A stretch of 64,000 nucleotides of DNA, from positions 62,001 through 126,000 of the forward strand of contig JAEEJK010000049.1 in the NCBI GenBank assembly GCA_016281815.1, given 5' to 3'. Position numbers and translations under genes: made by a program. Position 1 is the stretch's first letter, and each line of letters starts with the position of its first letter. Under the pieces are notes generated by a model. The model searched no databases. It saw only the letters and a program-made list of their open reading frames with translations, and was not told the origin of the DNA. The DNA is from Prevotella sp. GTDB taxonomy: Bacteria; Bacteroidota; Bacteroidia; Bacteroidales; Bacteroidaceae. Shown here piece after piece: positions 43,952-52,721 of this stretch.

Positions 43952-46905
43952 CCTCCACAAATGTCCGCATATACGCAGTATTTGCAGCGCTTCTGCTCGG
44001 GAGTAGGCTCAAAAGCCTTTTCCGGCTCTATGATTTCCGAGATCAGTTCCGATAAGTGCTGCTCAAAGGATTCGGCGAAAGGCTGGATGTCCTTAATCTC
44101 TTCCTTGCCAAAAAACAGCACCGGATTGTAGTTGTCCTGTTGGGCTTTCTGAATGAAGAGAAGGGCGGGGCTTACCTTCAGCCCTTGGGGGTTGATGGCT
44201 TGACTTCGCCTCACGATCATGGAGTAGAGCATGGCTTGCAGGTAATAGTCGCTGTGCTTGTCGATGTTCATGCTCTCAAACACCTCGTCGATACCATTCA
44301 GACTGACTGATTCCGAGAATCCTGTCTTGTAGTCGATGACACGGATGCGGCGCACACCGTCGCTGTCGGTCACTTCATCCAGTCGGTCGATGCGGCCGCC
44401 GACTTCCATCTGGCGCACACCGTCGCTCGTTTCCACCTTGATGGTGGTGAAGACGTCGCCCTCAAGCCCGCGGATGGTGAATGGAGCCAGTTTCTCATCG
44501 ATGGTCAGCAGACGGACCAGGTAGTGGCGGATGACCTTGCGGTTGATGATTTGCATGCCATTGAGGTCGGGCACCTTGTTCCCTTCAGGATTCTTGAACA
44601 GGTGCGTCATGATGGCTTTGTCGAGGTTCCTGTCGATGATGCTTGGGTCTTTCAGCACATTACTGATGGTGTCTTTGCTGATGTCATGAGGCGGTAGGGA
44701 AAACACATTCCTCGGGTTGATGCTGTCATGGTCTACATTTGTAATATCATCGTATATCATCTGTGATGCATCATGGAAGATGTTGCCGAATTTCATGTTG
44801 TCCATCACGTCGCTTTCATCTACGGGCTCCTTGATGCCTGCCACATAGTTGTAAAAAAACATAAGGGGACAGCGGAGATAACGGTTGATGGCTGTCGGCG
44901 ACAACTTGGTCATCGAGCGCAGACGCTGCATCACCGCTTCGGTTTTCTCTATCGGTTGGCGTTGTTGGACGGTGGGTTTCTGGGGGGAACAGATCACACG
45001 TTTGTCGATGGAGTGATGGCTTTCCAGAAGCAACTGGAGCATGAAACGGCTCTTCTCGCCGGTGTTCTTGCTGTCGGCGACATTGCCGTACAGGATGGTC
45101 ACATCTCCTGCACGTTGAAGCATTCGGAAAAAATAGTAGGCATAGAGTCCCACTTTGTTGTCGATGGTGCTCAGTCCGAAAGCATGGCGGATGGAGTGGG
45201 GGATAAATGAGGGGGTGTCGATGCCTTTGGGCATATTGCCCTCATTGCACGACAGCACAAGTAGGTGGTCGAAGTCGAGGTTGCGGGTCTCCAGCACTCC
45301 CATCACCTGAAGACCGATGGCGGGCTCGCCGTGGAAGGGGATGCTGACCGACGAAAGCAACTGTCGGAGAAGGCGCTGGTAGGTCATGGGGTCTGCCTGC
45401 AGGTCTCCGCTCTTAATCAGCGTGTGGAGACGGTTGACCAAGGTGTAGGAGCGGAACAGCGACTCATGGGTGAGGGGGTCGGAGACGGAGGATTGCTCCA
45501 CACTGAGGGCTACATGGCGGAGAATGTCGAGCAACCATTGGTTGGTCTCAAGGTTGGCATTATACACACTCCCTTCTTGTGATGACTGACTCAGGTCGCG
45601 GAACAGCATACTCAGGCCATCATCAGATGACAACTCCTTACGGGTGGGATAGTATTGGTGGTTGGTCACCAGTTTCTCGCATAGTTCGGAGGCTTGGGGG
45701 GAGATATACATGGCGTAGGGATGGCGCAGTACGCTGGTGACATATTTTTGGCGGTATTTGTCCTTGCCCGAACTTCCGTAATGGAAGAGTTCGAGGAGTT
45801 GTATGATCAGCGAGGCGGCTGCCGTCTGAATCAGGGGAAATCCCGTGGTGATGTTGATGTCCTTGACTTCGGAGGGAATGCTGTGGATGAGGGTGGGGAG
45901 GAGACTCTCGTTGCACATGACCACGGCGGTGCGGTTGCCGGCTGCTACGCGCTGCTTGTCTTGAAGCCACTGTCCCACATAGCGGGCTTGGATGCTGTCG
46001 GTGGGGGCACCGGCGAAGACGATGTGCTTTTCTTTCTCTGGATGGTCGAGGTTGTGGTAGATGCTGTCGTCCTCATTGTCTAGTTGATTGGGAAACTCAT
46101 CCATGAACTTGCGGATGGAGGCTCCGGCTTCATGACCGTCTTTCATGTAGTATCGGTCATAGTCCCAGTAGAATTCTACCTTGCATTCTCGGCGCAGACG
46201 GACAAACAGTTCGCGCTCCACTTTCTGAAGGGCGTTGAAACCGACAAAAACATAGGGACCGTCGCCAAAACTGACTTCTGTGTCTTTCACCACAGAACGG
46301 AACAGGGCGCCCTCGTAGCAGAGGCCCTGCTCGCGCAGTAGTTCGTTGTAATGAGTGTAGATGTTGCCGAACTGGCTCCATAGATGGAGGAATTTCTCCT
46401 TGAGACGTGTCTGGTGGTTCTCGTCAAAGTCTTTGAAGAATGATTTCAGCACCTGCTTCTGCTCTTCGCTGAGGTATTCGTCGCTGTCGTAAGAATGAAT
46501 ATCGCTCAGATTGGCAAAAATGGCACGGGTGTCGGCCATGCTCTTGTCGATGTCGTCGAAGTCGGCGAGCATCACTTCTCCCCAACTATAAAACTGGTCG
46601 AGCGTCTCATTCCTGCCTGTGCAGGCTACATAACTTCGGTAAAGGTCACAGACGAGTTTGATGTCGTCGGCTACGGCCAATTTGCTGTGCTTACGGAACA
46701 GTTCGCTGATGGTAGTGTAGGCTGGACTCCACACCGGGCTTTGACTCAGGTCGCAGAGATGCTCGTTGAGGAAAAGGGAGGCACGCTTGTTGGGAAAGAC
46801 CACGGTGAGGCGCGACAGGTCGTTGCCATATCTCTTGAGCAGGTCTTGGGCTACAAGTCTGAGAAATGGAGTGTTGGTGGTATATGTATGGTTGGGACTT
46901 TTCAT
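43942..46905 (-). CDS. addB: AddB-like helicase-nuclease with C-terminal PD-(D/E)xK and iron-sulfur motif
   Basis: 987 residues from the ATG at 46905, which overlaps the AddA-like stop by 4 bp (ATGA); a longer open frame to 46950 is rejected. The N-terminal degenerate helicase part includes VVFPNKRASLFLNEHL. The C-terminal nuclease shows RVIDYKTGF with catalytic Asp/Lys and LQAMLYSMIV. AddB-type Fe-S ligands are present: LRCPLMFFYNYVAG in the mid region, then CKYCVYADIC at the very end. With AddA it would resect double-strand breaks. Its final codons lie in a palindrome. Confidence 0.88.
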   Translation of the reverse strand: MKSPNHTYTTNTPFLRLVAQDLLKRYGNDLSRLTVVFPNKRASLFLNEHLCDLSQSPVWSPAYTTISELFRKHSKLAVADDIKLVCDLYRSYVACTGRNETLDQFYSWGEVMLADFDDIDKSMADTRAIFANLSDIHSYDSDEYLSEEQKQVLKSFFKDFDENHQTRLKEKFLHLWSQFGNIYTHYNELLREQGLCYEGALFRSVVKDTEVSFGDGPYVFVGFNALQKVERELFVRLRRECKVEFYWDYDRYYMKDGHEAGASIRKFMDEFPNQLDNEDDSIYHNLDHPEKEKHIVFAGAPTDSIQARYVGQWLQDKQRVAAGNRTAVVMCNESLLPTLIHSIPSEVKDINITTGFPLIQTAAASLIIQLLELFHYGSSGKDKYRQKYVTSVLRHPYAMYISPQASELCEKLVTNHQYYPTRKELSSDDGLSMLFRDLSQSSQEGSVYNANLETNQWLLDILRHVALSVEQSSVSDPLTHESLFRSYTLVNRLHTLIKSGDLQADPMTYQRLLRQLLSSVSIPFHGEPAIGLQVMGVLETRNLDFDHLLVLSCNEGNMPKGIDTPSFIPHSIRHAFGLSTIDNKVGLYAYYFFRMLQRAGDVTILYGNVADSKNTGEKSRFMLQLLLESHHSIDKRVICSPQKPTVQQRQPIEKTEAVMQRLRSMTKLSPTAINRYLRCPLMFFYNYVAGIKEPVDESDVMDNMKFGNIFHDASQMIYDDITNVDHDSINPRNVFSLPPHDISKDTISNVLKDPSIIDRNLDKAIMTHLFKNPEGNKVPDLNGMQIINRKVIRHYLVRLLTIDEKLAPFTIRGLEGDVFTTIKVETSDGVRQMEVGGRIDRLDEVTDSDGVRRIRVIDYKTGFSESVSLNGIDEVFESMNIDKHSDYYLQAMLYSMIVRRSQAINPQGLKVSPALLFIQKAQQDNYNPVLFFGKEEIKDIQPFAESFEQHLSELISEIIEPEKAFEPTPEQKRCKYCVYADICGGAR

Positions 46906-49900
46906 GACAGTGGTTCTATAGTTTTCGTCTTGTTGGAACTGACATACCATAGGTAGCCTTCTATGTGAGGATAACCCATTTCACTGAGCAGTTTCATATA
47001 TTGCTGCACTTGGTGCTTATGCTCTTCGTGATAACGGCCGAATTTGAAGTCCACGACGATGGTGCGATGGCCGTCGCTCATCACGCGGTCGGGACGGAGG
47101 GTCTTCGGACGGCCGTCTTCTGTGGTGATGATGCTGCATTCGTTGTGGAGCGTCCATTTGGGGGAGAACCAACTCCTCACAAGTTTGTTGCTGAGGGCAC
47201 GGGAAAGCATGGCATGGACTTCATCAGAGGAGACCTCGTCGTACAGAATACCTTCGTGGGTCATTTCTGTCAGCACCCGCTCAATGTCATCTATGCTGCG
47301 GAGACGCGAGAAAATCTCATGGAGCAGGTTGCCCCGCTCAATGTAAGAGGCACGCAGCAATTCCTTCTCGTCGGTGGTGGTGAATGCCTGGCTGCTGTTG
47401 CTCTGGCGGAAATGGGCGGCGTTGGGATACGACCTCATCACGAAAAACTCGCTGTGGTCGGGCTGCAGCAGTTGGTTCTGGGTCTTCTCTTTCTCTTTCT
47501 CCGAACGTGGAGGCTCTTGCCCTGGAGGTTGGCCGTAGTCGAACACCAGATGACCATCTTCTTTCCTCTCTGTCTGGCAACCATCCAGGTAGAAGTCGTG
47601 CTCTGTGCCCTCTGATGATGTCATCTTGCGGATGCTTTGTTCGATCAGCAGACTGCGCCTTCCTCCGGATTTCGAGTCGCTCTTGGGATTTTGGGCAACA
47701 CCGAATACATACAGACGCGTGCGGGCACGGGTGAAACCCACATACAGCAGATTGAGGTTGTCTACGGTGTTTTGCAAATACTCCTGACGATAGTCATGGT
47801 CGTAGGCGGTATTCTTCATCTTGTTGGTGCTGTATTCGATGGGCAGAATGGGCAGGGCTTTGAATGGCTCCTCGTTGGTGGTACACCAGATGGTGTTGTT
47901 GTTCGATTCCAACTTCCAGTTGCAGAAAGGCATGATCACATTGTCAAACTCAAGGCCCTTGCTCTTGTGGATGGAAATGATGCGCACACCCTCCACATTC
48001 TCACCATGGATGGTCTCCTTATGGTATTTCTCATCCCATTGTTGGAGAAAACGGTCAAGGTCCGAGGTGTAGTCTTTCAGATGGTTGGCGATGAGGTCGT
48101 AGAAATGGCAGAGGTAGGGACTCTGACCTTCTGCTTGGTCCAGGCCGAACAACTGGCAGATGGATTCCACAAGGTCGGTCAGGGGGAGTGAGCGAAGGTG
48201 GTTGAAATTGTCTGTGCTGGAGAATCCTTCGGGAAGACATTCCTGGAAAGCCGCGACGGGGTCGTCCATCTTGGTGTTGAGCAGGATGTCGGTGTCGCTG
48301 AGGCCTTTGTGAAGGATCTCGTTGGCCCAGGTCTTGGCGAGATAGGCCTTGCTGAGCAGGTCTTTCTCATCCGACAGTACTCGCAGGGCCTTGACAATCA
48401 TGGTGATGGCGACGGATGAGTCAAGGCGGTAGGCTTCGTCAGAGACAAGGGGGATGTCGGGAACATGGGCTTGGAAATAGGTGGCTGTGGAAGAGATATC
48501 TTCGTTCCTGCGGGCCAGGATGGCGATGCGGTGGGGGGGGATTCCTTGGCTGAGGAGATCCTGGATGGTGTCGGCGACACGCTCCATGAGTTGTTCTTCG
48601 TATTCCTGGCTCGGCATGAGTTCTATATGCACATATCCTTCATCACCCCTCCATTCAGGTGTCTTCTGGCATACATCGCTGTAGGCTGACTTCAGTTGCT
48701 CGGCTTCAGGTCCTGAGATCTCGACCAGACGGTCGTATTCGATGCTGGCGGCTGCCTTGAAGAAATGGTTGTTGAAGGTGATGATGCGGCGCGCGGAACG
48801 ATAATTGGTGTCGAGCGGTGTTGTTTGGATGAGGTGCTCATTATTGCCAAACTCTTGCTCGATCCCGTTGAGCAGACGCCAGTCGCCGGCACGCCAGCGG
48901 TAGATGCTCTGCTTCACGTCGCCAACAATGAGGTTGCCGGTGCTCTGCGACATGCAGTTGTTGAGAAGTACCTTGAAATTGCTCCACTGCAGTGTGCTGG
49001 TGTCCTGAAATTCATCAATCATGATCTGGCGGAGGGGGGCTCCGATGCGCTCAAAGATGAATGGGGCATCGCTCTCTTCTATAAGGGCATGGAGCAGTCC
49101 CTGGGTGTCGCTGAGCAGGAAGCAGTTGGCTTCGTTGTTCAACTGCCTGATGGTCTTCTCGATGTGACCTAAAAGGCGAAGTTCGTTGAGATGCCTGAGT
49201 GTCAGTTGGGCGGTCTGTATCTGGTGGTAGCACTGGGGGCGGTCTGCCTCTGCTGCGCTCAGTATGTCGATGAGACGCGTTCTGGCAAGGTCGATGATGG
49301 CTCTGCTGTTGGGCGCTTTTAGGTTCGTCCATTCCTCTGGCTTCTCCAGACAGTTAGCCACTCTCTTGGGGGTGGGGTCGCCGTTGAAGGTGCCGTCGCG
49401 AAGATAGCAGAAATAGTTGTATACACCTCCCTTGTTCCCATATTTGAAATCTGAGAATGTGTAGTTGGCTGTCGCTTCAAAAAACTGGTCACCATACCCT
49501 TTCATTTTGGCGAGATTCTTGACTCTGATATCCTCAAGTTGCCTTTTGTAGGTGTTGAAGAAACTCTCATCTTCCAGCAGAGGATGAAGGTCTGACTGAT
49601 GCTTCTTGTAGGTTTCCTTAAAAATTTGTTCGCCGAACTTCTTGATCAACCGGATGACATTCCAACTCTTGCCCTTGCCGATGGTTTCCAGTATATAGGA
49701 AAACAACCAGCCGAGCACCTTGTCCTCGTCTCTCAATGTGTCTATCATGGTGTCTACGGCCAATTGCTCCACTTGCTGGTCATTGAGTTCCACTCGTAGG
49801 TTGGCGGTAAGGTCAAGTTCGCGGGCGAGGTTTTTCAGAACACGCTGGAAAAACTTGTCGATGGTTTCCACACGGAATGCATTGTAGTCGTGGACAAGAC

Positions 49901-50201
49901 TGTGGAGGGCTGTCGATGCTCGTTGCCTGACATACGTCTCGTCTACATGGAGTTCATCCATGATCCTTTCCATGTAGTCCGCAGAGTCTTCGTATCCGTG
50001 GGCAAGGCCGTTCAACTGACTCAGTATCCTGACCTTCATCTCCTCCGTGGCCTTGTTGGTAAATGTCACGGCAAGGATGTTGCGGTAGGAAGATGGGTCT
50101 TTGATCAGCAACTTGATGTACTCCACGGCCAGCCGGAATGTCTTGCCACTCCCGGCGCTTGCCTTATATACCCTTAGTGGTGTTTCCTGTATGTTCGGCA
50201 T
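46902..50201 (-). CDS. addA: AddA-like UvrD-family helicase-nuclease
   Basis: 1099 residues from the ATG at 50201; a TTG 10 codons upstream (50231) is unlikely. Helicase motifs: Walker A YKASAGSGKTF, Ia LAVTFTNKATEEMK, II MIDEFQDTSTLQW, IV TNYRSARRI, V IISIHKSKGLEF, VI LLYVGFTRARTRL. C-terminal RecB-type nuclease: GNLLHEIFSRL, RPDRVM and VVDFKFGRY with the catalytic Asp/Lys, then HQVQQYMKLL. It pairs with the AddB-like gene by a 4-bp overlap. The complex processes double-strand breaks for recombination. Confidence 0.92.
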   Translation of the reverse strand: MPNIQETPLRVYKASAGSGKTFRLAVEYIKLLIKDPSSYRNILAVTFTNKATEEMKVRILSQLNGLAHGYEDSADYMERIMDELHVDETYVRQRASTALHSLVHDYNAFRVETIDKFFQRVLKNLARELDLTANLRVELNDQQVEQLAVDTMIDTLRDEDKVLGWLFSYILETIGKGKSWNVIRLIKKFGEQIFKETYKKHQSDLHPLLEDESFFNTYKRQLEDIRVKNLAKMKGYGDQFFEATANYTFSDFKYGNKGGVYNYFCYLRDGTFNGDPTPKRVANCLEKPEEWTNLKAPNSRAIIDLARTRLIDILSAAEADRPQCYHQIQTAQLTLRHLNELRLLGHIEKTIRQLNNEANCFLLSDTQGLLHALIEESDAPFIFERIGAPLRQIMIDEFQDTSTLQWSNFKVLLNNCMSQSTGNLIVGDVKQSIYRWRAGDWRLLNGIEQEFGNNEHLIQTTPLDTNYRSARRIITFNNHFFKAAASIEYDRLVEISGPEAEQLKSAYSDVCQKTPEWRGDEGYVHIELMPSQEYEEQLMERVADTIQDLLSQGIPPHRIAILARRNEDISSTATYFQAHVPDIPLVSDEAYRLDSSVAITMIVKALRVLSDEKDLLSKAYLAKTWANEILHKGLSDTDILLNTKMDDPVAAFQECLPEGFSSTDNFNHLRSLPLTDLVESICQLFGLDQAEGQSPYLCHFYDLIANHLKDYTSDLDRFLQQWDEKYHKETIHGENVEGVRIISIHKSKGLEFDNVIMPFCNWKLESNNNTIWCTTNEEPFKALPILPIEYSTNKMKNTAYDHDYRQEYLQNTVDNLNLLYVGFTRARTRLYVFGVAQNPKSDSKSGGRRSLLIEQSIRKMTSSEGTEHDFYLDGCQTERKEDGHLVFDYGQPPGQEPPRSEKEKEKTQNQLLQPDHSEFFVMRSYPNAAHFRQSNSSQAFTTTDEKELLRASYIERGNLLHEIFSRLRSIDDIERVLTEMTHEGILYDEVSSDEVHAMLSRALSNKLVRSWFSPKWTLHNECSIITTEDGRPKTLRPDRVMSDGHRTIVVDFKFGRYHEEHKHQVQQYMKLLSEMGYPHIEGYLWYVSSNKTKTIEPLS

Positions 50202-50277
50202 ATCTCTCTTTTTTATTGTGGAATCTTCCAAAAAGAAAAATCTATCATTCTCCTCTCACAAATTTCTCTCTTCATAT

Positions 50278-50350
50278 CTCTCACCTCACACCTCTCACCT
50301 CACACCTCTCACCTCACACCTCACACCTCACACCTCACACCTCACACCTC
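50278..50350. repeat. Heptamer tandem repeat (TCACACC/TCTCACC)
   Basis: About ten 7-bp units, TCACACC alternating with TCTCACC, then pure TCACACC, between the addA start and the stop of the DUF5686 gene. Written on the coding strand it is G/A-rich (GGTGTGA). Confidence 0.9.
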
Positions 50351-50355
50351 TATCC

Positions 50356-52410
50356 TTACCATCCATTAAACAGTTCGAACTCCACCTTGCACCCAATTGA
50401 ATGGTATTTGCCTTGATTGAAACTGGTGAAGATGCCCATGGAAAAAAACTGATTGGTGAAACCATAGCCTACCTCTACATAATGGCTCAGATTTTTCAAC
50501 CTTAAGGCGCTTAGGTAAAAACGCTCCTTCTCCATCAGATTGCCAATAACTGGAACCCAGGAAAGAAAGAGCATGGGCGACTCGTAGGTGGCATTCATGC
50601 GGAGGTAGTATTTGGAGGAGTTGTACCAGTTGCGGTGAAGCAACTCAAACTCTCCGCTCCATTCATCATTCCATCCTCCGGGGATGTAGTTATCACGGAA
50701 ATTGTCAAAGTCGAGAAAGTAGGTCCCTTCGTTCTTGGAGGTGTAAATACCGCCGCCAACCCTCAGCGACAGAGAACGGAGGCGGGGCAGTTTGTGAATA
50801 TAGGAGCAGTCTCCTTCCCATTTCCTATAAGTCATCCTCTCCTTGCTGAAACGGGGCAGCGTGTGCTCATGGTTGATCGTGATAATCGGTCCTTTCCAAC
50901 CTAAAGGTCTGACCGTCCCTCGTATTCTCCAACTGGTGGCGTGATAGGAGGTGGGCTTGTTCACCAACTCGAAACTTTTGTCGTTCATTGTCGACCAACG
51001 GTTGAAAAGCACTCCCGCCTCAAAACCAAAATATTTGGTAAAGTTATAATGGGCCAGTAATTCTGTCCTGTAATGCTTGAAATAGTCAAGGTCGATATGT
51101 TCCCATCCTTCAATGGAACCACGCTCTTCCTTCAACTTGTCGAGGATCGTGCTGTTGGTGACCAACTCGCCTCCGGTCCATCTGCAGGTGATGTAGCCTT
51201 CATTCCGCTTGTCAAAATCGAAGGTGATGGGGATGTCGGTCAGCAACTGGTTGTATTTGAAAAAATAACCGATCTTCATCCTCGTGCTGATCTCTTGGTT
51301 GTCGCTGAAATCATAACCCATGCGGGCCTTAAAACGGTATGACCATCCACGCCGCTGGGAGAAACTCACATAGAGGGGGTTGAGGATCGGGGATAAACGG
51401 TAGTAACCACGGTCCTCAGGACCGAAGTTGCCACGGATGCGGTGTATAAGGTTTTCTCCCACCAAGTTCCATAGGACATCCCTCAGGGGCTTGGGCTTGG
51501 GTGGGAGAAGGGCTCTCTCTTCGCGACGCCTACGGCGTGCCTCACTGATGGAGTCATCGATGGCATATATCCGTGACTGTTCTTCTGTCAGACTGTCAGG
51601 ACGTATGCGCTCGATGAGTTCACGGCTTTCTTCTGATGTCTCGACTGACGCAAGGCTGTCTGCCACATCATAGGTGGTCTCATAAAAGGCTCGGAGACAG
51701 TTGCCCAACAGTGAGAATTTGGCTTTCAGGAGACAACTCACCGGTAGCAGAGAGCCATGTCCTTCTTCTCCCATCGTAAGACTCAACTCAAATTCGATGA
51801 CATCGTATTCTCCCGACAAGGTGCAACTGATAACCCGGCCTGAGGTAATATCGACGATGGCATGCCCTCTTACTGTTTGCGTGTTGGGCGCTTTACGATG
51901 AATCTCCACACGGGCTTGCTCACCGTTGACTTCCATCACTTCATAGCGGTAGCATCGCCGGTTGTTGGGATGGAAGGGGGACAGCAGACGGTCGTAAAAA
52001 ATGGTGGCGTTGTAGATGTTGGGGGTGAGGAAATCGTAGACGTCAGGGAGCATCGTGCGGTGGCGGCGGATGGTGCTGGTGCGGGCTATCAGACGGGCAT
52101 CGCAGGGTTCTTGGTCATGATAGGTGAGGTCAACCAAATACTCTCCCACAATGTCACGGCGGTCGTCCTGGGCGAAATTATACAACTGGGGAACAGCAAG
52201 CAAAAGCACGTTGCGGTGGTCTGTCTTTACTTGATATTTCATATAGGCCGTGGTGTGATGGCCCTCTGTGGTCGTGTCCACCGTGGCTCGGTATCCCAAC
52301 ATGCGCTCTATGACAGGGTCGTACTTACGATCCTTGCCATTCGCCTCCATCATTACCATCAATGCCAATGTGGCGATGAGGATCCTTAAACATACGGCTT
52401 GCTGTTTCAC
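50356..52410 (-). CDS. DUF5686-family outer-membrane beta-barrel protein
   Basis: 684 residues from a GTG at 52410 (KQQAVCLRILIATLAL signal region); a TTG at 52422 would be almost leaderless relative to the promoter, and no ATG precedes the signal. The N-terminal periplasmic domain (about 30-290) is strand-rich with PDVYDFLTPNIYNATIFYD; the C-terminal 380 residues form a barrel (RMGYDFSDNQEISTRMKIGY, VEVGYGFTNQFFSMGIF) ending in FELFNGW. The family assignment is from memory of Bacteroidota DUF5686 proteins; the function is unknown. Possibly co-transcribed with addAB, as no promoter is seen before addA. Confidence 0.7.
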   Translation of the reverse strand: MKQQAVCLRILIATLALMVMMEANGKDRKYDPVIERMLGYRATVDTTTEGHHTTAYMKYQVKTDHRNVLLLAVPQLYNFAQDDRRDIVGEYLVDLTYHDQEPCDARLIARTSTIRRHRTMLPDVYDFLTPNIYNATIFYDRLLSPFHPNNRRCYRYEVMEVNGEQARVEIHRKAPNTQTVRGHAIVDITSGRVISCTLSGEYDVIEFELSLTMGEEGHGSLLPVSCLLKAKFSLLGNCLRAFYETTYDVADSLASVETSEESRELIERIRPDSLTEEQSRIYAIDDSISEARRRRREERALLPPKPKPLRDVLWNLVGENLIHRIRGNFGPEDRGYYRLSPILNPLYVSFSQRRGWSYRFKARMGYDFSDNQEISTRMKIGYFFKYNQLLTDIPITFDFDKRNEGYITCRWTGGELVTNSTILDKLKEERGSIEGWEHIDLDYFKHYRTELLAHYNFTKYFGFEAGVLFNRWSTMNDKSFELVNKPTSYHATSWRIRGTVRPLGWKGPIITINHEHTLPRFSKERMTYRKWEGDCSYIHKLPRLRSLSLRVGGGIYTSKNEGTYFLDFDNFRDNYIPGGWNDEWSGEFELLHRNWYNSSKYYLRMNATYESPMLFLSWVPVIGNLMEKERFYLSALRLKNLSHYVEVGYGFTNQFFSMGIFTSFNQGKYHSIGCKVEFELFNGW

Positions 52411-52429
52411 GGCACGATTCAAATGATTG

Positions 52430-52463
52430 CAAAGATAATCATTTTTTCTAATTGCCCCACCAA
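52430..52463 (-). promoter_or_regulatory. Promoter of the DUF5686 gene
   Basis: On the minus strand TATCTTTG (52430-52437); TTG at 52461-52463 with a long 23-bp spacer. It predicts a very short leader before the GTG at 52410. Confidence 0.6.
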
Positions 52464-52547
52464 TTATCTGTCACTTCGACATAAAATATCTGTCAAAATT
52501 TTGATAATGCCATTTTCACACACCTAAAAGTCGCCCTCCCTCCGCCC

Positions 52548-52670
52548 CTTCTCCGTATGCTGCGGCTTTGCCGCAGCCCTCTTCCTCCCTTCCTTCTCCG
52601 CTTGCAGCGGCTTTGCCACCGCCCTCTTCTTCCCTTCCTTCTCCGTATGCTGCGGCTTTGCCGCAGCCCT
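52548..52670. repeat. Three tandem REP-like hairpin units, 45-bp period
   Basis: Units begin at CTCCG 52551, 52596 and 52641, exactly 45 bp apart. Units 1 and 3 carry CTCCGTATGCTGCGGC with the complementary arm GCCGCAGC (8-bp stem, TTT loop). Unit 2 has compensated partly (GCAGCGGC, CCACCGCC). Between units are CTTCC/CTTCCC pyrimidine runs. The unit is shared with 24288-24320. Confidence 0.85.
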
Positions 52671-52699
52671 AAAAAAAGGTGCGCCATTCGGCGCACCTT
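52671..52699 (-). terminator. Terminator of the GH3 gene
   Basis: AAGGTGCGCC/GGCGCACCTT, 10-bp stem, 4-nt loop; on the minus strand it is followed by a run of T (A at 52671-52677). Confidence 0.9.
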
Positions 52700-52721
52700 C
52701 AGTTTCTTTTTCCGTTTTTGC

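Larger units (their letters stand above)
52411..52721. other. 311-bp intergenic region with promoter, repeats and terminator
   Basis: In order: the DUF5686 promoter (52430-52463), about 85 bp with no feature I can support, three 45-bp-period hairpin repeats (52548-52670), and the terminator of the GH3 gene. No convincing coding frame: the open frames here translate to Arg-rich repeats. Confidence 0.7.

Noticed and set aside
43652..44131. 159-codon frame across tRNA-Asp and repeats
   Set aside because: Contains a tRNA and repeat-derived Phe/Pro/His runs; not a protein gene.
46902..50201. Anti-phage defence helicase
   Set aside because: All motifs and the AddB-like partner fit the housekeeping AddAB recombination enzyme; no toxin or defence genes next to it.
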